From: Thiotrichales bacterium 35-46-9
Lineage (GTDB): Bacteria; Pseudomonadota; Gammaproteobacteria; Thiomicrospirales; Thiomicrospiraceae
Assembly (NCBI GenBank): GCA_002281095.1
Contig: NCFI01000002.1
Coordinates: forward strand, 1-52,856
Direction: 5' to 3'
DNA: 52,856 nt
The notes under the pieces are model-generated. The model was given only the letters and a program-made list of their open reading frames with translations. It did no database searches and was not told where the DNA came from. The position numbers and the translations under genes were made by a program. Below are positions 24,250 through 32,533 of the stretch, piece after piece (the stretch's first letter is position 1; each line of letters starts with the position of its first letter).

Positions 24250-25422
24250 CTAAGGAAATCCGTCAGACTTGCCCATTTGTTGACTCCAACGAGCTCGCCA
24301 TTCAGGGTCATCAGCCGGCTTTATTGGTTTCACCTCAGCTTTTGGTGCAACCTCTTTCTCTTCGACTTTTTTCACAACGGGCGCTTTTGGCGCACTCACC
24401 ACTTTCGCAACAGGCTTAAGTGCCTTAACGTCTGTCTCAACCGACTTTAAGGTATCTGTTACTAATTGTGATTGTTGTTGCAAAGTTTCCGATTGTTTCT
24501 GCAAGTTTTCGAGCACCTTTTGAGTGGCGATTAACCGCTTCTTCATATCAACTATGTCGGCAACAAGCTGCTCAGCTTGAGCTGAATTAACAACTTTTTC
24601 ACTTTTGGGGGTTGCAACAACTTCAGTATCAGCTGCTTTATCACCTTCGGCATCACCATTGGCAAGATTGTGTTGAATCTCTTCGCGCAAAGCAGCTTTA
24701 CGTTCTGCTGCTGTCATTGGCTTACCACTCGCTGCTGCTGGTGTTGGTGCAGCACTCGCCGTTTTGGTCTTTAATATCTCAATCGCTTCGGCAATTTCCG
24801 CTAACTGCGTCGCAACATCCGACAACTGCCCTGTCATGGTTTTCGTCTTCTTGCCCGAATCCTCTAAAATCAAATAAGACTGACCTACCTCATTCTTAAT
24901 GGCTTCAACCTGTTCCATCAATTTAGCATCTGTTTTGGGTGAAGCAAATAAACCACCCGCCGCTAAGCCGATCGCCGTCAGTACTAATACAATTAAAATA
25001 CTGCCAAAAATAATAATCAATTTTTTAAGTGAGTCCATTTCTGCGTCCGTCCACTGTGCTGTTGATTTACCGGCTTTAAGACTGGGAGGTGCTTTAGCAG
25101 GCGTCGGTGATTCGTTAAGTTCTGATTTAAGTGGCATCTCTGGCTTAGCCGAAAGCGGGGCCATGGCCAACAGGTCATCGTCTGCCGAAACAGAAGGCGC
25201 AGCCTCCACTACTTCTGAAGCGGAGGCCAACTCAGCTGTATCTGGTGGAACCCTTGGCTCTGGAGCAATAGCTTCGGTATCGCCTACTGCTAGGTCAAGC
25301 AACGGGTCTGGTGGTGGTTCGTTGTTGATCTTGGTAGCCGCATCTGCAGATTCTGGCGTAACATCCGCCGCATCCAGTAATGCATCTAAGCTATCTAAAT
25401 CTAATGCGTTAAAATCTGACAC
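24250..25422 (-). CDS. Single-pass membrane protein with periplasmic coiled coil
   Basis: A 390-residue protein of unknown function, starting at GTG 25422. An acidic, Asp/Leu/Ala-rich cytoplasmic N-terminal region (1-130) precedes one clear transmembrane helix (about 135-159, KKLIIIFGSILIVLVLTAIG). After the helix come two coiled-coil blocks (about 165-220 and 275-340) separated by an Ala/Pro/Lys-rich linker, and a C-terminal WRARWSQQMGKSDGFP tail. The layout resembles inner-membrane tethers that reach into the periplasm. It heads the operon with the LPP20-type lipoprotein (108 bases downstream) and the secreted coiled-coil protein. Confidence 0.65.
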   Translation of the reverse strand: MSDFNALDLDSLDALLDAADVTPESADAATKINNEPPPDPLLDLAVGDTEAIAPEPRVPPDTAELASASEVVEAAPSVSADDDLLAMAPLSAKPEMPLKSELNESPTPAKAPPSLKAGKSTAQWTDAEMDSLKKLIIIFGSILIVLVLTAIGLAAGGLFASPKTDAKLMEQVEAIKNEVGQSYLILEDSGKKTKTMTGQLSDVATQLAEIAEAIEILKTKTASAAPTPAAASGKPMTAAERKAALREEIQHNLANGDAEGDKAADTEVVATPKSEKVVNSAQAEQLVADIVDMKKRLIATQKVLENLQKQSETLQQQSQLVTDTLKSVETDVKALKPVAKVVSAPKAPVVKKVEEKEVAPKAEVKPIKPADDPEWRARWSQQMGKSDGFP

Positions 25423-25582
25423 AGACTAACCCTACTTAAGGAAGTGCTCAATAATGAAATCTGATTGAGGCAATCTTCCGACTGTTACCAATTTAAAGAC
25501 ATGTGAAGCTTATCGACCAACGACAGAATTTCTGAACGATAAATTTCAATGAAGATTAAGCAAGATTAATACCAATGTGAAC

Positions 25583-26698
25583 TCATTCAGCGACACTCAT
25601 GTCATCAAGGATCTCGACTTGACCATCGCCTAACCAGACTAATGGCAAACGTGCTTGAATACGCTGCTCATCATCGAGCGTTAGATAACCCGTGGCACCT
25701 TTAAAAGAGTTCTTGGGTAAGGCATGGGGATGAGACAATCGCATTAACGCCAAACGCATCGCATCTTCACCTAAAGCAGTGAAAAAACTATCCTGTTTAG
25801 CGCGTTGCTGTTGCATGGCTTCAATTTGATAAAAAGGCATAAAACTCTTCATCCGACCCCAATTGGGTGTACTACGCACATAATCGCTCATCGCATTTGC
25901 TCCCGTATCCACCCAATACAAACTAAAGGATTGTCCCCAAGCATAATCGACATGATGAGACACTTCTAATGCATCGGCTAAGGGAGCAAACAACACTAAC
26001 GCCTCGACATCTTGACGTAACCAAGGCATAGACACCAGAGGTTCCTGTAACAGCTTTTCCAACTGCGTTATACGACGACGACTTTTATGATAACCGGTAA
26101 TGGCATAAAGAGCGGCCAATAACTGCTCGCTATCTTGATACATCAAACGCTCTTTAATTCGCGCATCTTGAACGGATAAGAAGCTGTGCGACAAACGATT
26201 CGCATGAGATGAACTGACTTCTAACATCAATAATTCAGTCATAGATTTTTCGGCCAAATGCATGGCCAATTGATAAACTGGTTGTTCTGCCGTCGCGGCA
26301 AATTGCCAAACTTGCGGATGCACTAAAGCGCTTTGATTAAGAGCAATCACAGGTATTTTAGGCGAAGCCTGGATCAGCTGTTGCACATCTCCTTTGTGCA
26401 ATGGACCGATCACTATTTTAGGATTTAACTGAACAGTCGCTCGCCAAGCCGCTTGAAAGTGCGCAAAGTCATCCAAACGCACCACCTTAAGCGTCTGATC
26501 AGCAGGCAAATAACGTCTTGCGCCCATCAACAATTGATCGTTGGCCGCTCGTCCTACCTGTTCTGCAGAGCTTAGCAGCACCACAATGGGTTGTTGCTCT
26601 GCCCAAGTCGTCAAAGGCAAAGCAAACAGCAAATAGCTTAACTGTGCCAAGCGCTGCAATGAACGCAAAATGGCATCTCTTGACTTAAACAGTTGCAT
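25583..26698 (-). CDS. LpoA/LppC-like penicillin-binding-protein activator, short form
   Basis: A 371-residue exported protein similar to the C-terminal periplasmic-binding-like domain of LpoA, the outer-membrane activator of PBP1A. Recognisable are IVVLLSSAEQVGRAANDQLLMGAR, VIGPLHKGDVQQLI, and the C-terminal ALGEDAMRLAL plus FKGATGYLTLDD that recur in the family. The N-terminal TPR domain of E. coli LpoA (678 residues) is missing, and the signal region (SYLLFALPLTTWAEQ) has no lipobox cysteine, so the protein may be soluble in the periplasm. Its start lies 14 bases inside pepN, so translation is probably coupled. Confidence 0.7.
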   Translation of the reverse strand: MQLFKSRDAILRSLQRLAQLSYLLFALPLTTWAEQQPIVVLLSSAEQVGRAANDQLLMGARRYLPADQTLKVVRLDDFAHFQAAWRATVQLNPKIVIGPLHKGDVQQLIQASPKIPVIALNQSALVHPQVWQFAATAEQPVYQLAMHLAEKSMTELLMLEVSSSHANRLSHSFLSVQDARIKERLMYQDSEQLLAALYAITGYHKSRRRITQLEKLLQEPLVSMPWLRQDVEALVLFAPLADALEVSHHVDYAWGQSFSLYWVDTGANAMSDYVRSTPNWGRMKSFMPFYQIEAMQQQRAKQDSFFTALGEDAMRLALMRLSHPHALPKNSFKGATGYLTLDDEQRIQARLPLVWLGDGQVEILDDMSVAE

Positions 26699-29321
26699 GT
26701 CTCAAATTGCCCAACACTTCACGCAAATCTTTCGACAAGTGCGCTCGTGCTGACAAACTGGCCAGCGCAGCTCCTGCCAAGGCTTGCTGCGTCGGCACTA
26801 GCTTTTGCCATGCGTTAAAGGCTTGAATAAGACGTGCGGCAATTTGTGGATTAATAGCGTCAATTTCTGCCACCTGCTCCACCAACAAACGATAACCCGC
26901 ACCATCTGCTTGATGAAAAACACGTGGATTAGCACGACCAAAAACACCTAAAACACTACGCACACGATTGGGAGTCGTCCGTACAAATCGTTCATGCAGG
27001 CACAAAGATTCAACCTGCTCAATGCTGGCTTGAGGATTGCCCGCTTGAACACTAAACCATTTATCTAACACCAAACCCACACCCTGCCAACGCTGATAAA
27101 ACTGCACTAAAGCATCCTGCGCTTGTGGTGCCTGATGATGAACCAACAGTGTTAAGGCGGCTTGGCTGTTGGTCATGTTATTCGCTAACACGACTTGATC
27201 ATAAGCCCAGGCAAAAGCGCGTTCATCATCCACACTGGCTAAATAGCTCAGTAATAAATGACACCAGCTGCGATTGGCAATCACATCAGCCGAGAAAGCA
27301 AACTGCTGAATCGTCGCTAAACGCGCATCCAATACCTGCCACATTACATCACCCAACTCATGTGCCAGCCAACGCTTTAATTGCTGTATCGCATCTAATA
27401 TCGACTGTGGTGATAAAGGCGATACTTGCTGCGCCAAATAATCAAAACTGGGTAAACGCAGAGCTTCTGCTAGCCAAGCGGCGGGGAGTTCATCGTTCAA
27501 CAACATCGCCTTGACTATTGGCAACAGAGTGGATGGCAAAGACATCCCACCTCCTTGCGCTAAAGCTTGCTGACCCGACAAGATTAACGAAACCCAAACC
27601 TGTTGCCAAGCTTCCCAGCGATTAAATAAATCATCATCATGTGCTGCTTGCCACAACCAATCATCGAGCCTTCGCTCCATCTGCAAAATCACAGGAGCAG
27701 AGAAATTACGCAATAATGATAAGCGAGGCGATTCGACAACCTGAGTAAACAGCAAGGTTTCTTCAGCTTGTGTTAACCAAATCATGCCCTCACTACCTTG
27801 CCAATCGCCTTTACCTTGCTGCAGTAGGACTGATTGACGACAACCCGACTCATTAAAAATCGCCATGGATAACGGAATCAACAAAGGTTGGAAGTTGGCC
27901 ACTTCTGGCAAAGACTGTGTGACTTTCAATTGCAAGGTTTGCGTTGCTGCATGCCACTCGGACACCACTGAAAGTGTTGGCGTACCCGCTTGTGTATACC
28001 AGGCATGCATCTGCGATAAATCAACGCCATTGGCGTCGGCCATCGCTTGACGAAACTCCTCTACTCTTACCGCTTGACCATCATGACGATCAAAGTACAA
28101 GTCCATGCCTTTACGAAAACCCGCTTTACCCAGCAAGCTTTCATAAATGCGAACCACTTCAGCCCCTTTTTCATAAACGGTTGCTGTATAAAAATTATTC
28201 ATTTCCACATAAGACGATGGTTGAATGGGATGGCGAAGCGGACTGGCATCTTCAGCAAACTGAATACTCCTTAAGCCGCGCACATCCTCAATCCGCTTCA
28301 CCTTACCTAACAAGGTTTGCTCGGTATAAAGCTGATCACGATAAACCGTTAAGCCTTCTTTTAACGTCAGCTGAAACCAATCGCGACAGGTAATCCGATT
28401 ACCCGTCCAGTTATGAAAGTACTCATGCGCAATGACACTATCAATATTAATGTAATCCGTATCCGTTGCGGTTTGCGGGTCAGCCAAGACAAAACGGGCA
28501 TTAAACACATTTAAGCCTTTGTTTTCCATAGCACCCATATTGAAGTCATCAACGGCGACAATCATGTAGCGATCAAGATCATAACAACGGCCAAAAGTTT
28601 GCTCATCCCAACGCATGGCATTTTCCAGTGACACCAAGGCGTGCTCGCAACGACTAGCGTGATGTTGCTTAACATAAACTTCCAACGAAACAGCTTTACC
28701 GTCCGCTGTAACATAAGGGCGTTGTTGACAAACCAAATCACCCGCCACAAGAGCGAACAAATAACTGGGTTTTGGAAAAGGATCGTGCCAAACGGCATAG
28801 TGCCAACCCTCTGCCAAGTTACCCGATTCCACTAAATTACCATTAGATAATAATACGGGAGCTAAGGACACCGGCGATTCAATTCGCGTGGTGTAAACCG
28901 CCATCACATCGGGGCGATCTAAATAATAGGTAATGCGTCTAAAGCCTTCTGCTTCGCATTGAGTACAAAAAACACCATCAGATAAATAAAGCCCTTCTAA
29001 ACGAGAGTTGGCTTGTGGATTAACTTCCGTTTGAATTTCAACCTGCGATTCACTGCCAGAAAGTGTTAATAGCAAGGCTTCTTCTGTCTGCACATAATCA
29101 GATTCTGGAAGCCTTTGACCGTTAACACTAACAGAAATAAGCTTAAGGTCTTCACCCTGTAACGTCAGAACTTGAGAGTCATCACCATGATTCGCGTGAA
29201 TCGTCAACACACTAGTCACCTGAGTCACGGTCGGATGTAAACAAACGGTTAAGTCAACGCGCTCAATTAAAAAATTAGAAGGCTGATAATCCGATAAATA
29301 CTTGCGTTGTAACTCAGACAT
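26685..29321 (-). CDS. pepN: Aminopeptidase N
   Basis: An M1-family zinc aminopeptidase of 878 residues, close to the 870 of the E. coli enzyme, acting on cytoplasmic peptides. The exopeptidase motif GAMENKG (263-269) and the zinc site HEYFHNW (299-305, His299 and His303) with Glu322 in LKEGL are present. The C-terminal DUF3458-type helical repeats fill residues 440-878. ATG 29321 gives the expected N terminus. The LpoA-like gene begins within its last codons. No regulatory site is evident. Confidence 0.97.
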   Translation of the reverse strand: MSELQRKYLSDYQPSNFLIERVDLTVCLHPTVTQVTSVLTIHANHGDDSQVLTLQGEDLKLISVSVNGQRLPESDYVQTEEALLLTLSGSESQVEIQTEVNPQANSRLEGLYLSDGVFCTQCEAEGFRRITYYLDRPDVMAVYTTRIESPVSLAPVLLSNGNLVESGNLAEGWHYAVWHDPFPKPSYLFALVAGDLVCQQRPYVTADGKAVSLEVYVKQHHASRCEHALVSLENAMRWDEQTFGRCYDLDRYMIVAVDDFNMGAMENKGLNVFNARFVLADPQTATDTDYINIDSVIAHEYFHNWTGNRITCRDWFQLTLKEGLTVYRDQLYTEQTLLGKVKRIEDVRGLRSIQFAEDASPLRHPIQPSSYVEMNNFYTATVYEKGAEVVRIYESLLGKAGFRKGMDLYFDRHDGQAVRVEEFRQAMADANGVDLSQMHAWYTQAGTPTLSVVSEWHAATQTLQLKVTQSLPEVANFQPLLIPLSMAIFNESGCRQSVLLQQGKGDWQGSEGMIWLTQAEETLLFTQVVESPRLSLLRNFSAPVILQMERRLDDWLWQAAHDDDLFNRWEAWQQVWVSLILSGQQALAQGGGMSLPSTLLPIVKAMLLNDELPAAWLAEALRLPSFDYLAQQVSPLSPQSILDAIQQLKRWLAHELGDVMWQVLDARLATIQQFAFSADVIANRSWCHLLLSYLASVDDERAFAWAYDQVVLANNMTNSQAALTLLVHHQAPQAQDALVQFYQRWQGVGLVLDKWFSVQAGNPQASIEQVESLCLHERFVRTTPNRVRSVLGVFGRANPRVFHQADGAGYRLLVEQVAEIDAINPQIAARLIQAFNAWQKLVPTQQALAGAALASLSARAHLSKDLREVLGNLRHATV

Positions 29322-29373
29322 GATGTAAACACTAATCCAAAATAAATAAACTTGATTTTAACAGACTAAAAAC

Positions 29374-29409
29374 AAAAAAGCCCCCTTGGATTTCCAAGGG
29401 GGCTTTTTT
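29374..29409. terminator. Strong bidirectional terminator
   Basis: A 17-bp A/T-bounded stem (AAAAAAGCCCCCTTGGA and its complement) with a TT loop lies between the second pal (stop 29430) and pepN. T tracts exist on both strands. Confidence 0.92.
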
Positions 29410-29429
29410 AGTTCAAATCAGTAAGGCAA

Positions 29430-29903
29430 TTACTGAGCAACGAACTCTACGCGACGGTTTTTAGACCAAGCAGACTCGTCATGGCCTTCTACCGCTGGAC
29501 GGTCTTCACCGAAGCTAACCAATTTGATACGGTCAGCAGTAATACCGTTTGCTTTCAACACTTCAGCAACAGACTTAGCACGACGCTCGCCCAAGCTTAG
29601 GTTGTACTCACGAGTACCACGCTCATCAGCATGACCTTCTAAAGTTACTTTCTTAGCGTTACCAGCTAGGCTTGCAGCCTGAGCTTTGATAACAGCCATG
29701 AACTCTGGCTTAACTTCATCACGATCGAAATCAAAATAAACCACTGAACCAACAGTTGCTGCAGGAGCAGCCGCAGCCGCAGCACCAACAACTGGAGTTG
29801 CTGGTGCAGCTGTTGTTTTAGTACCTTCTTCAGTTGGCGTAGAAGAACAACCAGCTAATACTAAACCAGCAGCAGCCATTGCAAACAAATTGAACTTAGT
29901 CAT
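29430..29903 (-). CDS. Peptidoglycan-associated lipoprotein, paralogue outside the tol operon
   Basis: A 157-residue OmpA-family lipoprotein. Lipobox LVLAGC (Cys19) is followed by an Ala/Pro/Thr-rich linker and an OmpA-like peptidoglycan-binding domain (about 50-157) with VVYFDFDRDEV, EGHADERGTREYNLSLGERRA and NRRVEF, which includes the Asp and Arg that bind diaminopimelate. It is a second Pal; the canonical one sits at 31925 in the tol operon and the two share the EGHxDERG core but differ in linker. This copy is monocistronic, with an AAGGGG ribosome site and its own terminator. Confidence 0.9.
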   Translation of the reverse strand: MTKFNLFAMAAAGLVLAGCSSTPTEEGTKTTAAPATPVVGAAAAAAPAATVGSVVYFDFDRDEVKPEFMAVIKAQAASLAGNAKKVTLEGHADERGTREYNLSLGERRAKSVAEVLKANGITADRIKLVSFGEDRPAVEGHDESAWSKNRRVEFVAQ

Positions 29904-30013
29904 GATAAGACCCCTTAAAAATAATCAAAAAAACCAACAATACAATTCAGTAGCTATAGCATACTTAAAATGTTGCGAAAAAACAACAAGGAAATAAACT
30001 ATTTTTTATCATG

Positions 30014-30045
30014 CATAAAAAAACCTAGCTAAGTAGCTAGGTTTT
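30014..30045 (-). terminator. Terminator of tRNA-Lys
   Basis: An 11-bp stem (AAAACCTAGCT / AGCTAGGTTTT, loop AAGT) with a T run on the minus strand lies directly downstream of the tRNA. Confidence 0.85.
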
Positions 30046-30051
30046 CGTATT

Positions 30052-30127
30052 TGGTGGGTTGTGCTGGATTCGAACCAGCGACCAACTGATTAAAAGTCAG
30101 CTGCTCTACCGACTGAGCTAACAACCC
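30052..30127 (-). tRNA. tRNA-Lys (anticodon TTT)
   Basis: A 76-nt cloverleaf on the minus strand: acceptor GGGTTGT / ACAACCC, D-arm TAGCTCAGTCGGTAGAGCA, anticodon loop CTTTTAA, T-loop GTTCGAATC, discriminator A and an encoded CCA. It reads AAA and AAG lysine codons. Confidence 0.98.
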
Positions 30128-30180
30128 GCTCGATATGGATAATTATAGCAGAGCTTAATTATATTGCAAGCCCCCTGTCA

Positions 30181-30888
30181 TTATTTTGTCACATTTTTTG
30201 CAGCAGTGTAGTGCGTTGGATCTGCTACGCCCGCTTGCACAAATCCCTCATGGCGCAAACGACAAGCATCACAGACACCACATGCCTTTCCCTCATCATC
30301 GGCTTGATAGCAAGATACCGTTTGAGAGAAATCGACACCTAAACGCATGCCAGTTTGAATGATTTCAGCTTTCGACAAAAACTGCAAAGGCGCATGTATC
30401 TTGACGGACTGACCCTCAACACCCGCTTTGGTTGCTAAGTTTGCCATTTTTTCAAATGCTTCAATAAACTCAGGACGACAGTCAGGATAGCCCGAATAAT
30501 CCACTGCGTTAACACCAATAAAAATATGTCGCGCTGTTAATACTTCAGCCAAAGCTAAGGAATAGGATAAAAAGACCGTATTACGTGCTGGCACATAAGT
30601 GAGTGGAATACCCGACGATTCTGTTTCTGGCACAGGAATAGAAGCATCCGTTAAGGCAGAGCCACCCATCTGCGCCAAATCAATTGTTACCACTCGATGT
30701 GTCAATGCCCCCAAACGACGTGAGAGACGCTCTGCTGCCAGTAACTCAGCGGCATGTCGTTGACCATAATTAAAGCTAATGGTATGACACTCATAACCTT
30801 GTGCAATTGCCCAAGCGAGCGTAGTGGCTGAATCTAGCCCACCCGATAAAAGTACTACCGCCAATCGCGGTTCATTATTTAATTGCAT
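30181..30888 (-). CDS. queC: 7-cyano-7-deazaguanine synthase QueC
   Basis: QueC converts 7-carboxy-7-deazaguanine to preQ0 with ATP and ammonia, in queuosine biosynthesis. The PP-loop SGGLDS (15-20) binds ATP, and the C-terminal cluster [17 protein letters not shown] carries the four zinc cysteines. Length is 235 residues. Other queuosine genes (queD, queE, queF) are not in the window. The gene follows cpoB on the same strand, but a 271-base spacer holding the second G-tract repeat separates them, so it may have its own promoter. Confidence 0.96.
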   Translation of the reverse strand: MQLNNEPRLAVVLLSGGLDSATTLAWAIAQGYECHTISFNYGQRHAAELLAAERLSRRLGALTHRVVTIDLAQMGGSALTDASIPVPETESSGIPLTYVPARNTVFLSYSLALAEVLTARHIFIGVNAVDYSGYPDCRPEFIEAFEKMANLATKAGVEGQSVKIHAPLQFLSKAEIIQTGMRLGVDFSQTVSCYQADDEGKACGVCDACRLRHEGFVQAGVADPTHYTAAKNVTK

Positions 30889-31016
30889 CGACCAAAACCC
30901 AAACGAAGGTTAACTTGTTTCAAGTCATGTTATAAAAAAGAAAGGGACAGGAAGCATAACCTCCTATCCCGTTCACAGCATACAAAACTAACCCAAACTG
31001 AAACACTTAGGTAAGC

Positions 31017-31143
31017 TCTGAATAATGCGCTTCGCTTTTTATTCAGACTTCCTATTGCTATTTTCTGGTTGGTGGAAGGGGTTAACTGAATCAGTTGCAT
31101 GTCATTATGGTGCATCCCTTCCCCCAAGCCCCCATCCCTTTGT
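31017..31143 (-). repeat. Intergenic repeat, copy B, with hairpin and four-G-tract motif
   Basis: Second copy of the element at 10571-10697. The left inverted repeat TCTGAATAA ... TTATTCAGA spans 31017-31046. The right end (31116-31138) again reads C3-TT-C5-N3-C5-AT-C3, giving four G tracts on the minus strand. GGAAGGG (31074-31080) can pair with the C-rich end. It starts 16 bases past the cpoB stop, nearly the same distance as copy A from its upstream gene. Confidence 0.8.
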
Positions 31144-31159
31144 ATGTTGAAGAAAATTT

Positions 31160-31897
31160 TTATTTTTTGAGCGTTGCCAATAGCTTATCTGCCTGTTTGG
31201 ACGCTGTTGATTCTGGGAAGCGTTTTTTAACTTCCTCAAAACTGGCTCGAGCTTCTTTTGGCTTCTTCAACTCAAGGTAACACTCGCCTTGTTTTAATAA
31301 CGCATCTGCCTGTTTAGGGCCGCCCGCTTCCACCGAAGCAGTGTAGGCGTTCAAAGCAAGTTCATACTTACGAGCCACAAACTGCGTTTCGCCATACCAG
31401 TAATGCGCATTTCCCAGTTGGTCTGAGTGCGGAAACTTCTCAACAAATTCCTTAAACAACTTACCAGCTTCAGGATATTTTCCGGCCATTAACTGATCAA
31501 AAGCTTTTTTGTAAGCTTGCTGCGCTTGCTCCACTTCAGCTGGCGTCATGCTTGGTTTAGCTGCAGTATTAGCCTCATTGGGCTCAACCACGGGAGCTGC
31601 TTTAAGTGCGGCAACCTGTTTTTCTAACGCTTCAATTTTGGCTTCTAACTGCTTAATCTTAGCCAAATCACGCTCAAGACGATCAAGACGGTCTGCATTT
31701 TCTAACGAATTTTTCTCGATGCGATTGAACTTGTCATTAACATAGCCCATCATACCAACATCAGCTTCCATCACCTTTGGCGGCTGTGTACGAACACTAG
31801 GATCATACTCCACCACTTCGGCACGATTAGCTGAGGCTTGTCCCGTAATCAGTAATGCACCAATAGCAACGGCTAATACATACTTGGATGACAACAT
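31160..31897 (-). CDS. cpoB: Cell division coordinator CpoB (YbgF)
   Basis: A periplasmic protein that links Tol-Pal energised outer-membrane constriction to PBP1B-driven septal peptidoglycan synthesis. The 245-residue translation has a signal peptide (VLAVAIGALLITGQASA), an N-terminal coiled coil (about 50-100, RLDRLERDLAKIKQLEAKIEALE) for trimerisation, and C-terminal TPR repeats from about 125 (YKKAFDQLMAGKYPEAGKLF, then YWYGETQFVARKYELAL). It is the last gene of the tol-pal operon. ATG 31897 is preferred on spacing from AGGGG; a GTG at 31906 would add three residues. Confidence 0.93.
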   Translation of the reverse strand: MLSSKYVLAVAIGALLITGQASANRAEVVEYDPSVRTQPPKVMEADVGMMGYVNDKFNRIEKNSLENADRLDRLERDLAKIKQLEAKIEALEKQVAALKAAPVVEPNEANTAAKPSMTPAEVEQAQQAYKKAFDQLMAGKYPEAGKLFKEFVEKFPHSDQLGNAHYWYGETQFVARKYELALNAYTASVEAGGPKQADALLKQGECYLELKKPKEARASFEEVKKRFPESTASKQADKLLATLKK

Positions 31898-31924
31898 ATC
31901 AAACACACCCCTAAATGGCTTTAA

Positions 31925-32473
31925 TTACTGAGGGAACTTCATCTCGACACGACGATTTAACGCCCAAGATGCTTCATCATGCCCTTCTGCCGCTGGTTTT
32001 TCTTCACCGAAACTGACCACACGGATGCGTGAACTTGGAATACCAGCAACCGTTAAAGCATCACGCACGGCTTTAGCACGACGCTCGCCCAATGCCATGT
32101 TGTACTCGCTACTACCACGTTCATCACAATGTCCTTCTAAGACAATATTCAATGTTGGTTTTGATTGCAAATAACGTACATAATGATTGATCACAGCCTG
32201 ACCTTTACCATCAATCGAATACTGATCAAGACCAAAATAAATGGTCGGCTGAACACCGCCTACAGCATAATTCTTTTCATCTTCCATCGCAGCCATAGCA
32301 CCCAGGGTATTTAAGTCAATCCCTTTTAGATCACCACTGCTCATGCCACTACCCGCTGCGCCATCAACCACAACCGGTTTATTGACATTGCTGTCATCAA
32401 CGGGCGGATCAGAACACGCTGCTAATAAGACCGACAAACTCGAAACCAACGCAACACGCATAACTTGGCGCAT
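31925..32473 (-). CDS. pal: Peptidoglycan-associated lipoprotein Pal (tol operon copy)
   Basis: The outer-membrane lipoprotein of the Tol-Pal system, binding peptidoglycan and TolB. A lipobox LLAAC follows a short signal from ATG 32473; the mature protein has a Gly/Ser-rich linker and an OmpA-like domain with PTIYFGLDQYSIDG, LEGHCDERGSSEYNMALGERRA and NRRVEMKFPQ. Length of 182 residues is close to the E. coli 173. AAGGGG lies ten bases before the ATG, which decides the start among several in-frame ATGs. It stands between tolB and cpoB as in other gammaproteobacteria. Confidence 0.95.
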   Translation of the reverse strand: MRQVMRVALVSSLSVLLAACSDPPVDDSNVNKPVVVDGAAGSGMSSGDLKGIDLNTLGAMAAMEDEKNYAVGGVQPTIYFGLDQYSIDGKGQAVINHYVRYLQSKPTLNIVLEGHCDERGSSEYNMALGERRAKAVRDALTVAGIPSSRIRVVSFGEEKPAAEGHDEASWALNRRVEMKFPQ

Positions 32474-32533
32474 TTTTAAAACCCCTTTGCTCATTTGTTC
32501 AATCATAAAATATTCAATCAATTCGGTACAGCA

